Below are positions 15,761 through 25,446 of a stretch of 64,000 bases of DNA, piece by piece (the stretch's first letter is position 1; each line of letters opens with the position of its first letter). Below the pieces are notes generated by a model. The model was not told the origin of the DNA, made no database searches, and was given only the letters and a program-made list of their open reading frames with translations. The stretch is from Colimorpha sp045222295 (GTDB lineage: Bacteria > Bacteroidota > Bacteroidia > Bacteroidales > P3), in the NCBI GenBank assembly GCA_045222295.1, contig JBGUXP010000003.1, positions 62,001 to 126,000 of the forward strand. The letters run 5' to 3'. Made by a program: the position numbers and the translations under genes.

Positions 15761-17273
15761 GCTGAACAAAATAGTAATATTAGTTCTATTGCTTCTGAGC
15801 GTCGCAGGTACCTGCGACGCTCAGAAGTTGATAGAGTATGCCTCAGGTATCGGTTCCCGTGACCCTGAGAATGCTGATATATGGGTGCTTTATCGTGGCG
15901 TGAAGGCACGGCATGAAGGCATGACCCTCCGCTCGGATTCGGCTCACTACAACACCCGAGAGAATAGCTTCACGGCTTTCGGGCACGTCAAGATACAGCT
16001 CTCCGACACCACCTTTATCTATGGCGACCGCCTGTTCTATGATGGCAACACGAGGATTGTCGACATCTGGGACGATACCGTGGTGCTTATCGACGGCGGT
16101 ACGCAGTTGCTGGCAAATCATATCACCTACGAACGTAACCGTGCCACTGCTTACTACACCCAGTGGGGCTATGGATTCAGTGGCAACAGAACGCTGGAAA
16201 GCCGTCAGGGTGAATATAATTCCGACTTGGATGAGTTTTTTATCTACAACGAAGTAGTGTTGACAGACACCAACATGCAGCTATTCACCGACACGTTAAT
16301 CTACAATACCAAGACGGAGGTGGCCCATTTTGAGAGCCCCACGTACATCTATTCGGATTCTTCGGTTATTTACAGCGAGTTGGGTAACTATAACACCGCC
16401 ACCCGATATGCCATCTCATACCGGAATTCGCATGTCGACAATCAGGGAAAGATGATTGAGAGCGACACGCTGTTTTATGATGACACTGAACGCTTCGGCA
16501 AAGCTCAAGGCAATGTCAAGATTGTTGATTCGACGAACAATATCACATGTACGGGATTTTATGGCGAGACCAGCCAGGAGCGTTGTTTCTCCTATGTGAC
16601 GGGTAGGGCTTTGGTGCTTTTTGTCGATGAGGAAGGCGACTCGTTGTTCCTGCATGCCGACACAGTCTATGTTACCACCGACAGTAGTAACCACCTGCAG
16701 ACTGTCCGTGCCAACTACAAGGTGAAGGTCTACCGGCGTGATGCTCAGGCTATGTGCGATTCGGCCTTCTACAGTGCCCCTGATTCGCTCCTCTCGCTTT
16801 ACCTGAACCCTGTGCTCTGGTATGAACACTATCAGTGTGTTGCCGACACTATTGAGTTGTGTCATGATACCAGTGGAGTGCGACAGGCATGGCTGCGTAG
16901 CTCATGCTTCGCCGTCCAACAGGTCGATGTCGAGAAGTTCAATCAGCTCAAAGGCCGTCAGGGTATAGTCTATTTTGCCCAGGGCGAGCCTCTTTATGCC
17001 GATGTGCTGGGAAATGCACAGATGGTCTATTATATCACCGAGGGCGACAGTGTGGAAAATACCGCTTTGGTGGGTGTCAATGTCGGAATGGGTACCGACA
17101 TCAGAATCTATTTCGACACCACCCGTGCCCCCTCACGAGTGGTCGCATACGACAAACCCGACCTGATGACCTATCCCGTATCGATGCTTCCTGAGGAATG
17201 GCGCCGGATGAAAGATTTCCGGTGGATGGCCAGCTGCAGGCCGCGAAAGCCGGAAGATGTCTTTGTTTGGTGA
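15750..17273 (+). CDS. OstA/LptA-family periplasmic protein
   Basis: 507 residues from the GTG at 15750, overlapping gldK by 11 nt. The upstream extension in this frame is antisense-like and the hydrophobic core starts at KLNKIVILVLLLLSVAG, so GTG is the best start. It has a signal peptide and then repeated OstA beta segments (AHYNTRENSFTAFGHVKIQL, TFIYGDRLFYDGN, YGDRLFY- and SDTLFYDD-type units). LptA-like proteins carry lipopolysaccharide across the periplasm. Bacteroidota encode large OstA-like proteins of this kind; its place after gldK suggests co-expression with the secretion machinery. Confidence 0.85.
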   Translation: MYNKLNKIVILVLLLLSVAGTCDAQKLIEYASGIGSRDPENADIWVLYRGVKARHEGMTLRSDSAHYNTRENSFTAFGHVKIQLSDTTFIYGDRLFYDGNTRIVDIWDDTVVLIDGGTQLLANHITYERNRATAYYTQWGYGFSGNRTLESRQGEYNSDLDEFFIYNEVVLTDTNMQLFTDTLIYNTKTEVAHFESPTYIYSDSSVIYSELGNYNTATRYAISYRNSHVDNQGKMIESDTLFYDDTERFGKAQGNVKIVDSTNNITCTGFYGETSQERCFSYVTGRALVLFVDEEGDSLFLHADTVYVTTDSSNHLQTVRANYKVKVYRRDAQAMCDSAFYSAPDSLLSLYLNPVLWYEHYQCVADTIELCHDTSGVRQAWLRSSCFAVQQVDVEKFNQLKGRQGIVYFAQGEPLYADVLGNAQMVYYITEGDSVENTALVGVNVGMGTDIRIYFDTTRAPSRVVAYDKPDLMTYPVSMLPEEWRRMKDFRWMASCRPRKPEDVFVW

Positions 17274-17285
17274 CAAGGTATTAAA

Positions 17286-17319
17286 TGCCATTTTGTCAGT
17301 CGGACTGCCATTGGCAGTC
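17286..17319 (+). promoter_or_regulatory. Operator-like motif upstream of grpE, shared with dnaK
   Basis: TGCCATTTTGTCAGTC (17286-17301) is followed at once by the near-perfect palindrome GACTGCCATTGGCAGTC (17303-17319). The first 16 bases recur exactly upstream of dnaK (within 47309-47327). It is not the CIRCE sequence. Confidence 0.75.
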
Positions 17320-17358
17320 TTTTTGATATAAATATGTCAGAAAAATAATAAAAAGAAT

Positions 17359-17901
17359 ATGAGCAATAAAGAAAAACACAACGATAAAAAAGAACAGCTG
17401 AAAGAGGAAGAGGTTGAGAACCAGGAGATCCAGGAGACCGAGGCTCAAGAACAAGAGCCAGAGGTCACCGAGGCCGACAAGGTACAGGAACTGGGAGAGA
17501 AGTTGGCAGAGCTTAACGACAAATATCTCCGCCTCTATTCCGAATATGAGAACTACCGCAAGCGCACCAATCAGGAGAAGGCGGACCTGCTTATCAACGG
17601 CAGCCGTGAGATGATGAAGGCTATCCTGCCGGTCATCGATGACTTTGAGCGTGCGTTGGCCGCCACAGAGGACGAGGGAGTTCAGTTGATATACAACAAG
17701 ATGCTCAAGATTCTCGAACAGAAAGGTCTGAAGGCTATGGAGGTCAAGGGTGAGAAATTCGACGAGAACCTTCATGAGGCCATCACCCGTATCCCTGCCG
17801 CCGATGAGGCCCAGAAAGGTCTGGTGGTCGATGTGGTGGAGAAAGGCTATTATTTGAATGACAAGGTGCTGCGCTACGCCAAGGTGGTGGTGGCATTTTG
17901 A
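17359..17901 (+). CDS. grpE: Nucleotide exchange factor GrpE
   Basis: 180 residues. The acidic, Gln/Glu-rich N-terminal tail is followed by a long helix and the GrpE core: NYRKRTNQEKADL, ILPVIDDFERAL, GVQLIYNKMLKILEQKGL, and the beta domain with FDENLHEAI and GYYLNDKVLRYAKVVV. GrpE releases ADP from DnaK. dnaJ follows 33 nt later, forming a chaperone operon, while dnaK lies 30 kb away but shares an upstream motif. Confidence 0.97.
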   Translation: MSNKEKHNDKKEQLKEEEVENQEIQETEAQEQEPEVTEADKVQELGEKLAELNDKYLRLYSEYENYRKRTNQEKADLLINGSREMMKAILPVIDDFERALAATEDEGVQLIYNKMLKILEQKGLKAMEVKGEKFDENLHEAITRIPAADEAQKGLVVDVVEKGYYLNDKVLRYAKVVVAF

Positions 17902-17934
17902 GAGTAATGAATTAAGAGTTAGGAGTTAAGAGAT

Positions 17935-19089
17935 ATGGCAAAGAGAGATTACTATGAAGTTCTCGGCGTTAGCAAGAATGCTACACCCGAGGAATTGAAA
18001 AAGGCTTACCGCAAGTTGGCCTTGCAGTACCATCCCGACCGTAACCCCGGTGACAAAGAGGCCGAGGAGAAGTTCAAGGAGGCTGCAGAGGCTTATGACG
18101 TGTTGAGTAACCCCGACAAGAAAGCCCGCTATGACCAGTTCGGTATGGCCGGCATGGATGGTGCCTATGGTCAGGGTGGTATGGATATGAACGATATCTT
18201 CTCACAGTTTGGCAGCATCTTCGGAGACCTGTTTGGCGGCGGTGGATTCCGTACCGGCTTCTCGGGTTTTGGCGGCGGTGGCGGTGCGGCACGCCGTGTG
18301 TTGCGTGGCACCAACCTCCGCATCAAGGTCAAGCTTACCCTAGAGGAAATAGACCGAGGCTGCGAGAAGAAAATCAAGGTCAGCAAGTATGTCCCCTGCA
18401 AGACCTGCAATGGCAGCGGTGCCAAGGACGGTAAGACAGAGGTGTGCCCTCATTGCCATGGTACCGGTGTTGTCACCGAGACGAAGCGCACCATCCTCGG
18501 CATGATGCAGACCCAGAGTGCCTGTCCGCAGTGTGGCGGCGAAGGCCGTGTGGTGAAGGATAAATGCCCCGACTGCCATGGTGACGGTATCGTCAAGAGC
18601 GATGAGATTATCACCATCAACATCCCCGCCGGAGTGCAGGACGGGATGCAGTTGGCCATGCAAGGTCAGGGTAATGCAGCCCCTCGCGGCGGTATTGCCG
18701 GCGACCTCATTGTCCTCATCGAGGAACTGGAGCACGACACTTTCGAGCGCCAGGATGCCAACCTCTACTATAATGCATTCATCACCTTCTCGGAAGCTGC
18801 CATGGGTGCCTCGGTGGAGATTCCCACACTCAGCGGAAAAGTGAAAATCAAGATAGACCCCGGTACCCCTTCGGGCCGTGTGGTACGCCTGCGTGGCAAG
18901 GGCTTGCCTGTTGTCAACGGCTATGGCCGTGGCGACCTTCTGGTGTGCCTCAATGTGTGGGTCCCCAAGAACCTTACCCGCGAGGAGAAGAAGACTCTGG
19001 AAGAGTTGCAGAAGCATGAGAACTTCCAACCCAATCCTACCAAGCAGGAGCGTGGCTTCTTCGACAAAATGAAAGAGATGTTCAATTAA
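17935..19089 (+). CDS. dnaJ: Chaperone protein DnaJ
   Basis: 384 residues, type I DnaJ. The J domain has the HPD triad in YHPDRNPGD, followed by a Gly/Phe-rich linker (residues ~80-120), four zinc-finger repeats CKTCNGSG, CPHCHGTG, CPQCGGEG and CPDCHGDG, and the C-terminal substrate-binding barrels. It stimulates DnaK ATP hydrolysis and delivers substrates. The 33-nt gap after grpE is a degenerate TTAAGAGTTAGGAG repeat that also supplies the ribosome binding site. Confidence 0.98.
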   Translation: MAKRDYYEVLGVSKNATPEELKKAYRKLALQYHPDRNPGDKEAEEKFKEAAEAYDVLSNPDKKARYDQFGMAGMDGAYGQGGMDMNDIFSQFGSIFGDLFGGGGFRTGFSGFGGGGGAARRVLRGTNLRIKVKLTLEEIDRGCEKKIKVSKYVPCKTCNGSGAKDGKTEVCPHCHGTGVVTETKRTILGMMQTQSACPQCGGEGRVVKDKCPDCHGDGIVKSDEIITINIPAGVQDGMQLAMQGQGNAAPRGGIAGDLIVLIEELEHDTFERQDANLYYNAFITFSEAAMGASVEIPTLSGKVKIKIDPGTPSGRVVRLRGKGLPVVNGYGRGDLLVCLNVWVPKNLTREEKKTLEELQKHENFQPNPTKQERGFFDKMKEMFN

Positions 19090-19126
19090 GAGGAGGTAAG
19101 GAGTCAGGAGATAAGGAGGTTCGGAT

Positions 19127-20416
19127 ATGACGGAAGCATTTCTGCATTACCTCTGGCAACACCAGATGGTCGCCAAGAGTTTGACGACTACTGATGGCCA
19201 GACCGTCACCGTCCATCGTGTCGGTGACCTAAACCGTGATGCAGGACCCGATTTCTTCAATGCTCACCTCACTATCGATGGTGTCGAGTGGGTGGGAAAC
19301 ATAGAGGTACATCTTCACTCCTCTGACTGGAATGTCCACCGGCACTCGCAGGACAAGGCCTACAATAATGTTATCCTCCATGTCGTCTATGAACATGACT
19401 GCGAGATAAGGCTTGAGAATAACACTATTCCACCTACGCTGGAACTCAAACGCTTTATCCATCCCGCATTGGTCGCCAACTATGACTCACTGACCAAGCC
19501 TTCGGATCCGACGGGTATTCCTTGTGCTTCCCGGTTGCCCGAAGTCCCTGCCTTGATCGTTGATTCCTGCCTTGAGAGGATGACGGTCGACCGTATCGAA
19601 GCCAAGTCGCACGTGGTACGTCGTCTGTTGGAAGAGAGTCGTGGCAGCTGGGAGCAAACGTGCTACTGGCTGATGGCCCGTTATTTCGGCGGCAAGGTCA
19701 ATGCACTGCCCTTTGAGTTGTTGGCGAAGGCCACCGACCAGCGCCTGTTGGCTCGTTGGAAGGACAATCGACGCCGCATAGAGGCCTTGCTACTGGGTCA
19801 GGCCGGTATGCTTGAGGGTTTCTTCGAGGACGACTATCCGCGGCAGCTACAAGCCGATTATGAAGCTCTGCGTACAGGAGCTTCGTTACAACCTATCGAT
19901 GTCTACCTTTGGCGTTTCTTCCGTATCCGCCCGTCTGCCTTCCCCACCATCCGTATCAGTCAGTTCGCCAATCTCGTGGCATCATCTTCCAATCTCTTCT
20001 CTACCTTGCTCGAGATGACTGATGCCGGGGAGATGGAGAAACTATTCAACTGTCGGGCTTCCGACTACTGGGACAACCACTACCGTTTCGACCAAGCCAC
20101 TGCTAAGAGTACCCCCAAACACATGGGGCGCATGCAGGCCGACCTTTTGATTATCAATGCCTGGGTGCCGCTGCTCTTTGTTTATGGCGAGGTGCGAGGA
20201 CAGCAGCATTACAAAGACCAGGCAATTGGACTCCTTCAGCAGTTGCCAGCAGAGAACAATACCATTATCCGACAGTTTCAGGCTGCCGGTATTTCTCCCG
20301 ATAATGCAGCTCAGTCGCAGGCCCTTCTGCAACTCAAGAGTGTTTTTTGCAACGACCGCCAGTGTCTCCGTTGCAGCATCGGGCATAATATTATTAAACA
20401 GATTCCCAAAGATTGA
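19127..20416 (+). CDS. DUF2851-family protein
   Basis: 429 residues, cytoplasmic, no signal. The N-terminal part (MTEAFLHYLWQHQ, GDLNRDAGPDFFNAHLTI, GNIEVHLHSSDWNVHRH) is characteristic of the DUF2851 family found almost only in Bacteroidota. The Asp/Glu/His-rich pattern NRDAGPDFFNA ... GNIEVHLHSSDW resembles a restriction-endonuclease-like fold, so a nuclease role is possible but unproven. It lies between dnaJ (37 nt gap) and murF-alr (9 nt gap), so it is probably in one transcript with them. Confidence 0.85.
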   Translation: MTEAFLHYLWQHQMVAKSLTTTDGQTVTVHRVGDLNRDAGPDFFNAHLTIDGVEWVGNIEVHLHSSDWNVHRHSQDKAYNNVILHVVYEHDCEIRLENNTIPPTLELKRFIHPALVANYDSLTKPSDPTGIPCASRLPEVPALIVDSCLERMTVDRIEAKSHVVRRLLEESRGSWEQTCYWLMARYFGGKVNALPFELLAKATDQRLLARWKDNRRRIEALLLGQAGMLEGFFEDDYPRQLQADYEALRTGASLQPIDVYLWRFFRIRPSAFPTIRISQFANLVASSSNLFSTLLEMTDAGEMEKLFNCRASDYWDNHYRFDQATAKSTPKHMGRMQADLLIINAWVPLLFVYGEVRGQQHYKDQAIGLLQQLPAENNTIIRQFQAAGISPDNAAQSQALLQLKSVFCNDRQCLRCSIGHNIIKQIPKD

Positions 20417-20425
20417 ATTTGTGTT

Positions 20426-22897
20426 ATGAAAGCTTCTGAAATAGCCTCAGTTATCCGTTGCACCGACACCCATTTGTGCCGTCCGGATGACAGTATCATT
20501 CATTTGCTTACGGATAGTCGTACCCTCACCGAGGTTGACGGCACCCTATTCTTTGCCATTTCTACCAAGCGCAACAGTGGTTGCCGTTATGTTGATGCCT
20601 TGTACAAGGAGGGTGTCCGCAACTTCGTCGTTCCGATTGGCAGTGGCCTTTCGTTGCCCGATGCCAATGTTTGGTGCGTCGACAATGTCCTTGAGGCCCT
20701 GCAGCGTCTTGCTGCCTACCATCGTTCTTTGTTCAACGTCCCTGTGGTGGGTGTCACTGGAAGCAATGGTAAAACCATTGTCAAGGACTGGATTCAGCAA
20801 CTCCTCTCTCCAGATCACCGCATCGTTGCCAGCCCGCGAAGCTACAACTCCCAGATAGGTGTCCCCCTCTCCGTGTGGCAGCTTGCCGCTGAGCACGACA
20901 TGGCTGTCTTCGAGGCCGGTATCTCTGAACCGGGAGAGATGGAGAAACTGCAGCACATCATCCAGCCCACCATCGGTATCTTCACCAATGTCGGTCAGGC
21001 CCATGACGAGAATTTCCTCACACGCCAGCAGAAGGTAGCAGAGAAGTTGCAGCTTTTCACCCATTGCGATGTCCTCATCTACTCTACCGACCATAAGGAT
21101 ATCCATTCTGTTCTCTCCAATATTGAGAGTTTCCATCATGTCAATTTATTCACATGGGGCACTTCTGATGACAACAATGTCCGGTTGCTCTCTGTCGATG
21201 TCGTGGAGCGCTCCTCGCACCTTGTTGTGAGCTACAAGGGAAATACCTTCACTGTCACGATACCCTTTGTCGACCGTGCCTCGCAGCAGAATGTCATGCA
21301 CTGCATAGCGTTAATGCTTTATCTGGGCTATGCCCCCGAGGCTATCATTGCCCGCTGCGCCAAGCTTACTCCTGTCGAGATGCGTCTTGAGATGAACGAA
21401 GGTATTAATAACTGTCTCCTCATCAACGACAGCTATAGTCTCGACATCAACTCGCTTTCTATCGCCCTTGATTTCCTCCAGCACGAGCATCAACATTTCA
21501 ACAAGACCCTTATCATCAGTGACTTCTTGCAGACTGGTGTCCCCGACCGCGATCTATATAGCCAGGTGGCGCAACTTGTAGCGCAGCGGGGCATCACTCG
21601 CCTTGTGGGCGTGGGACATGCCCTTTGCCATTGCAAAGAATGTTTCGCGGGGATTGATGCCGTATTCTTCGAGAGCACCGAGCGTCTGCTTCATGACTAC
21701 GATTTCAATCTCTTCCAAAATGAGGCCATCCTTCTTAAGGGAGCCCGCCTTTTCCAGTTCGAGAAAGTCGCCAAGATGCTGCAGCGTAAATCCCACGAGA
21801 CCATCATGGAGGTGAATCTGGATGCAATGATACATAACCTCAACTATTACCGCTCGCGTATTAAACCGGAGACCAAGCTTATGGCAATGGTAAAGGCCGC
21901 ATCATACGGCGCGGGGAAGGCCGAGGTGGCCAGCGCTTTGCAGTTCAACCATGTCGACTATCTCACTGTCGCCTATGCCGACGAAGGTGTCGACCTGCGT
22001 CGCAACGGCATACGCCTTCCTATCATGGTGATGAATCCCGAGGAGGCCTCTTTTGACGATATTATCAAGTATCATCTTGAACCCGATATCTATTCTTTCC
22101 GCATCCTCGACCTCTTCTCTCAGCGCGTGCGTCTCTTCGGTGAATGCATCGCCATTCATGTCGAGTTTGATACCGGTATGCACCGTTTGGGCTTCTCCGG
22201 GAACGATGTCGAGACGCTTGCCGACCGCCTCAATGAGCTCAATGGAACGCTTGAGGTGCGTAGCATTTTCTCGCATCTCGCCTGCAGCGAAGACCCCGAG
22301 ATGGATGATTTTACTCGTGGACAGATTGAGCGTTTCCGTCAATGGAGCGACAGTCTCGACAACGCCATCCATCACTCGCACAAGATACTTCATCATATAC
22401 TCAACTCCTCGGGCATCACGCGTTTCCCCGAGGCACAAATGGATATGGTGCGCCTGGGCATCGGCCTCTATGGCATTGCACCAGAACCTCAGGTCCAGGC
22501 CCAGATTCGTCAGGTGTCGCGTTTGGTGACTCGTATTTCTCAGATTAAGGACATCCCCGAAGGGGAATCGGTGGGATATAACCGTCGCTGGATAGCCCAA
22601 CGCCCCTCGCGTATCGCCATTGTTCCCATAGGATATGCCGATGGTCTCAGCCGTCATCTCGGCTATGAACACGGTCGTGTCGCCATCGGAGGCCATGAGG
22701 CTCCCATCATCGGAAGTGTCTGCATGGATATGTGCTTTGTCGATGTTACGGATGTTCCTTGTGCCGAAGGCGATTCCGTGGCACTCTTCGGCGAGGGTGA
22801 CCTCCTCCAGCGTAACGCCGAGGCTGCCGGCACCATCCCCTACGAGATGCTCACTGCAGTCTCTCCTCGCGTCAAGCGGGTCTACTACCAGGAGTGA
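20426..22897 (+). CDS. Bifunctional MurF / alanine racemase fusion
   Basis: 823 residues. The N-terminal half is MurF-like, joining D-Ala-D-Ala to the UDP-MurNAc tripeptide (Walker A GVTGSNGKTIVKDW, then FEAGISEPGEM and TNVGQAHDENF). The C-terminal half from about residue 460 is alanine racemase (PLP Lys in MAMVKAASYGAG, HVEFDTGMHRLGF, SVGYNRRW, IGSVCMDMCFVDV). The fusion is known in Bacteroidota and links D-Ala production with its use. A second, single-domain murF lies at 32856-34232. The MurF half here is divergent, so which of the two carries the main ligase activity is open. Confidence 0.93.
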   Translation: MKASEIASVIRCTDTHLCRPDDSIIHLLTDSRTLTEVDGTLFFAISTKRNSGCRYVDALYKEGVRNFVVPIGSGLSLPDANVWCVDNVLEALQRLAAYHRSLFNVPVVGVTGSNGKTIVKDWIQQLLSPDHRIVASPRSYNSQIGVPLSVWQLAAEHDMAVFEAGISEPGEMEKLQHIIQPTIGIFTNVGQAHDENFLTRQQKVAEKLQLFTHCDVLIYSTDHKDIHSVLSNIESFHHVNLFTWGTSDDNNVRLLSVDVVERSSHLVVSYKGNTFTVTIPFVDRASQQNVMHCIALMLYLGYAPEAIIARCAKLTPVEMRLEMNEGINNCLLINDSYSLDINSLSIALDFLQHEHQHFNKTLIISDFLQTGVPDRDLYSQVAQLVAQRGITRLVGVGHALCHCKECFAGIDAVFFESTERLLHDYDFNLFQNEAILLKGARLFQFEKVAKMLQRKSHETIMEVNLDAMIHNLNYYRSRIKPETKLMAMVKAASYGAGKAEVASALQFNHVDYLTVAYADEGVDLRRNGIRLPIMVMNPEEASFDDIIKYHLEPDIYSFRILDLFSQRVRLFGECIAIHVEFDTGMHRLGFSGNDVETLADRLNELNGTLEVRSIFSHLACSEDPEMDDFTRGQIERFRQWSDSLDNAIHHSHKILHHILNSSGITRFPEAQMDMVRLGIGLYGIAPEPQVQAQIRQVSRLVTRISQIKDIPEGESVGYNRRWIAQRPSRIAIVPIGYADGLSRHLGYEHGRVAIGGHEAPIIGSVCMDMCFVDVTDVPCAEGDSVALFGEGDLLQRNAEAAGTIPYEMLTAVSPRVKRVYYQE

Positions 22898-22950
22898 AAC
22901 AAAAATGGCGCTTTTTCGTTATTATATTATTTGAGTTGAAAGTTCGATAA

Positions 22951-25446
22951 ATGAAAAATACCGATTTTGAAGAGTTAGGAGAGATGCTTTCTAAAGGGTT
23001 TAATGTGAAGGCAAATATTGTGCCTGTGGTTGACGAAGGCGACGAGGATGTATTGTTGACGGATGATGCCATAGAGAATGAGTTGGCGGTGTTGCCAGTA
23101 ATGGATCAAGTCCTTTTCCCTGGTGTGCTGATCCCTATAGCAGCGCGTCGGGCCAAGTCGCGCCAATTGTTAGAGGAGGTCAATGGCACGCAACGCCACA
23201 TCGCTGTCTTTACCCAGAAAGGGAATGCAGAGGATCCAGATGCTCTTGACCTTTATCCTGTGGGTGTTGTGGCAAAAGTGCTGAAGGTGTTTGATATTAA
23301 ACGCTCCGATACCGTTGTGGCGGTATTGCAGGGTGTTGTCCGTTGCCATTCGCTGATAGTCACCTCGATGGTCCCCTACATGAAAGGTACTGTGGAATTG
23401 GCGCCAGAGAGTACGACAGATATGGGTACGCAGGCTTTCCATCGCCGCATGACCCTCCTTCGTCGCCAATATGGTGAGATGATGAAGAACCGTATGCAGG
23501 ATGACGAACTCGCTGGAATGCTCACGGGAATCGGTAGTGACAAAATCTTTATTAATTTCGGTGCCACCCACATGGATGTCGACGCCGAGGTGAAATACTC
23601 GTTCCTGGCTTGCGAGAGTTATCGTGAGCGTGTGGACAAGATGCTTGAGCAACTCAGTACTCTCAAGGGATTGGATGAACTACGCCGTGAGATAGACAAT
23701 AAGACCAAGGATGAGTTGGAGAAGCAGCAGAGGGAATATTATCTGCGTCAGCAGATGAGTGTGATTCAGGAGGAACTGGGAGGCCCTACCAATAGTGCTT
23801 TCTGGGGGGATAGCTCGGGCGATATTGAAGACCTTAAGAAAAAAGCTGCGGAGAAGAACTGGCCAGAGCAGGTGGCCAAAGTCTTCGACCGTGAGCTTGC
23901 CAAACTCTCCCGCATCCAGCCGGTTTCCTCCGATTATACAGTGCAGTTATCGTACTTGGAGACCCTTCTCGAGATTCCTTGGGATGCTCCGGCTGCCGAT
24001 ACGGAGATTTATGATATCAAGCATGCTCGCGAGGTGATGGACAAAGATCACTTCGGTATTGAGAAGGTGAAAGAGCGTATGGTGGAATATCTGGCGGTGA
24101 GGAAGCGTCAGGTGGAGAAGGGTGTTAACGCCAAGGCCCAGGTGCTCTGTCTCGTAGGCCCTCCGGGAACAGGAAAGACCTCTATCTGTCGTTCTATTGC
24201 CGAAGCGTTAGGCCGTCCTTATCGCCGTGTTGCCTTGGGAGGTCTGCACGACGAGGCCGAGATTCGAGGCCACCGTCGCACCTATGTGGGGGCAATGCCA
24301 GGCCGTATCATGCAGGAAATCATCAAGGCTGGCACCTCTAATCCTGTCTTTGTACTCGACGAAATCGACAAGGTACAGAGCGGTGCCGCACATGGTGACC
24401 CCTCGTCGGCACTACTCGAAGTGCTCGACCCTGAGCAGAACTGCCATTTCCACGATAATTTTGTCAACCTCGATTACGACCTTTCGAAGGTTCTCTTCAT
24501 TGCTACTGCCAACAACGCTGCGGCTATCCAACCCGCCTTGCTCGACAGGATGGAGGTGATTGATTTTAGTGGCTATGTCCTCGAGGAGAAGATGGAGATT
24601 GCCAAGCGCCATCTGTTGCCGCGTATCATGCGAGATGCGGTAGTGGACCGCCGCACCATGCGTTTCACTCCTGAGGTGTTGACCATGGTGGTCAACGATT
24701 ACACACGTGAGGCAGGTGTTCGACAGCTTGAGAAGCAGCTCTCCAAGATGGTACGTCACCGTGTGGTGCAGCTCGAGAGTGGCGAGAAATGCAAACCTAC
24801 CGTCACCGAGGAAGAACTGAAAAAGGTGTTGGGATTGCCCATCCATAACAGCGACCGTCGTCTGCCCGAACCCCGCGAGGGTGTGGTGACGGGTCTGGCG
24901 TGGACCCCTGTGGGAGGGGAAATCCTCTTTATAGAGGCTTCGTTGAGCAAGGGGAAAGGAACCCTTACCCTTACCGGTAATTTGGGCGATGTGATGAAAG
25001 AGTCGGCCACCTTGGCTTTCGAATATATCAAGGCCAATAGTCAGCATTTCGGCATCAAGGCTGATTTGTTGGAGAAGAGCAGTATCCATATCCATGTGCC
25101 GGAAGGTGCCACTCCTAAGGATGGTCCGTCGGCGGGTATCACGATGTTTGTGGCAATGGTGTCGGTACTGACCCACCGCAAGGTACGCCCCGAAGTGGCT
25201 ATGACTGGAGAGATAACACTTCGCGGAAAGGTGACGCCTATAGGTGGCGTAAAAGAAAAGATTCTCGCAGCCAAGCGCGCCGGTATTACCGACCTGCTGC
25301 TGTGCAATGACAACCGCCGCGATATTGCAGAGATAGAACCTCGTTACCTTGAAGGTTTGAATTTTCACTATATTGACGAGATGAGCGAGGCTTTGCCGTT
25401 GGCTTTGGTGGAAGAGAAAAAGGGAAGGGGGAGAAATGTCAAATAG
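22951..25446 (+). CDS. lon: ATP-dependent protease La (Lon)
   Basis: 831 residues with the full Lon layout: N-terminal substrate domain (LAVLPVMDQVLFPGVLIPI), coiled linker, AAA domain with Walker A GPPGTGKT and Walker B FVLDEIDKV, and a protease domain with the catalytic Ser in KDGPSAGITM and Lys in GGVKEKILAAKRAG. Lon degrades misfolded and regulatory proteins, including antitoxins such as those encoded in this window. The 3' end overlaps the PorE-like gene by 11 nt. Confidence 0.97.
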   Translation: MKNTDFEELGEMLSKGFNVKANIVPVVDEGDEDVLLTDDAIENELAVLPVMDQVLFPGVLIPIAARRAKSRQLLEEVNGTQRHIAVFTQKGNAEDPDALDLYPVGVVAKVLKVFDIKRSDTVVAVLQGVVRCHSLIVTSMVPYMKGTVELAPESTTDMGTQAFHRRMTLLRRQYGEMMKNRMQDDELAGMLTGIGSDKIFINFGATHMDVDAEVKYSFLACESYRERVDKMLEQLSTLKGLDELRREIDNKTKDELEKQQREYYLRQQMSVIQEELGGPTNSAFWGDSSGDIEDLKKKAAEKNWPEQVAKVFDRELAKLSRIQPVSSDYTVQLSYLETLLEIPWDAPAADTEIYDIKHAREVMDKDHFGIEKVKERMVEYLAVRKRQVEKGVNAKAQVLCLVGPPGTGKTSICRSIAEALGRPYRRVALGGLHDEAEIRGHRRTYVGAMPGRIMQEIIKAGTSNPVFVLDEIDKVQSGAAHGDPSSALLEVLDPEQNCHFHDNFVNLDYDLSKVLFIATANNAAAIQPALLDRMEVIDFSGYVLEEKMEIAKRHLLPRIMRDAVVDRRTMRFTPEVLTMVVNDYTREAGVRQLEKQLSKMVRHRVVQLESGEKCKPTVTEEELKKVLGLPIHNSDRRLPEPREGVVTGLAWTPVGGEILFIEASLSKGKGTLTLTGNLGDVMKESATLAFEYIKANSQHFGIKADLLEKSSIHIHVPEGATPKDGPSAGITMFVAMVSVLTHRKVRPEVAMTGEITLRGKVTPIGGVKEKILAAKRAGITDLLLCNDNRRDIAEIEPRYLEGLNFHYIDEMSEALPLALVEEKKGRGRNVK

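Noticed and set aside
14399..15769. Minus-strand frame opposite gldK (456 codons)
   Set aside because: It is a shadow; gldK on the plus strand has clear FGE-type motifs.
17286..17319. CIRCE element (HrcA site)
   Set aside because: CIRCE is TTAGCACTC-N9-GAGTGCTAA; the motif here is different.
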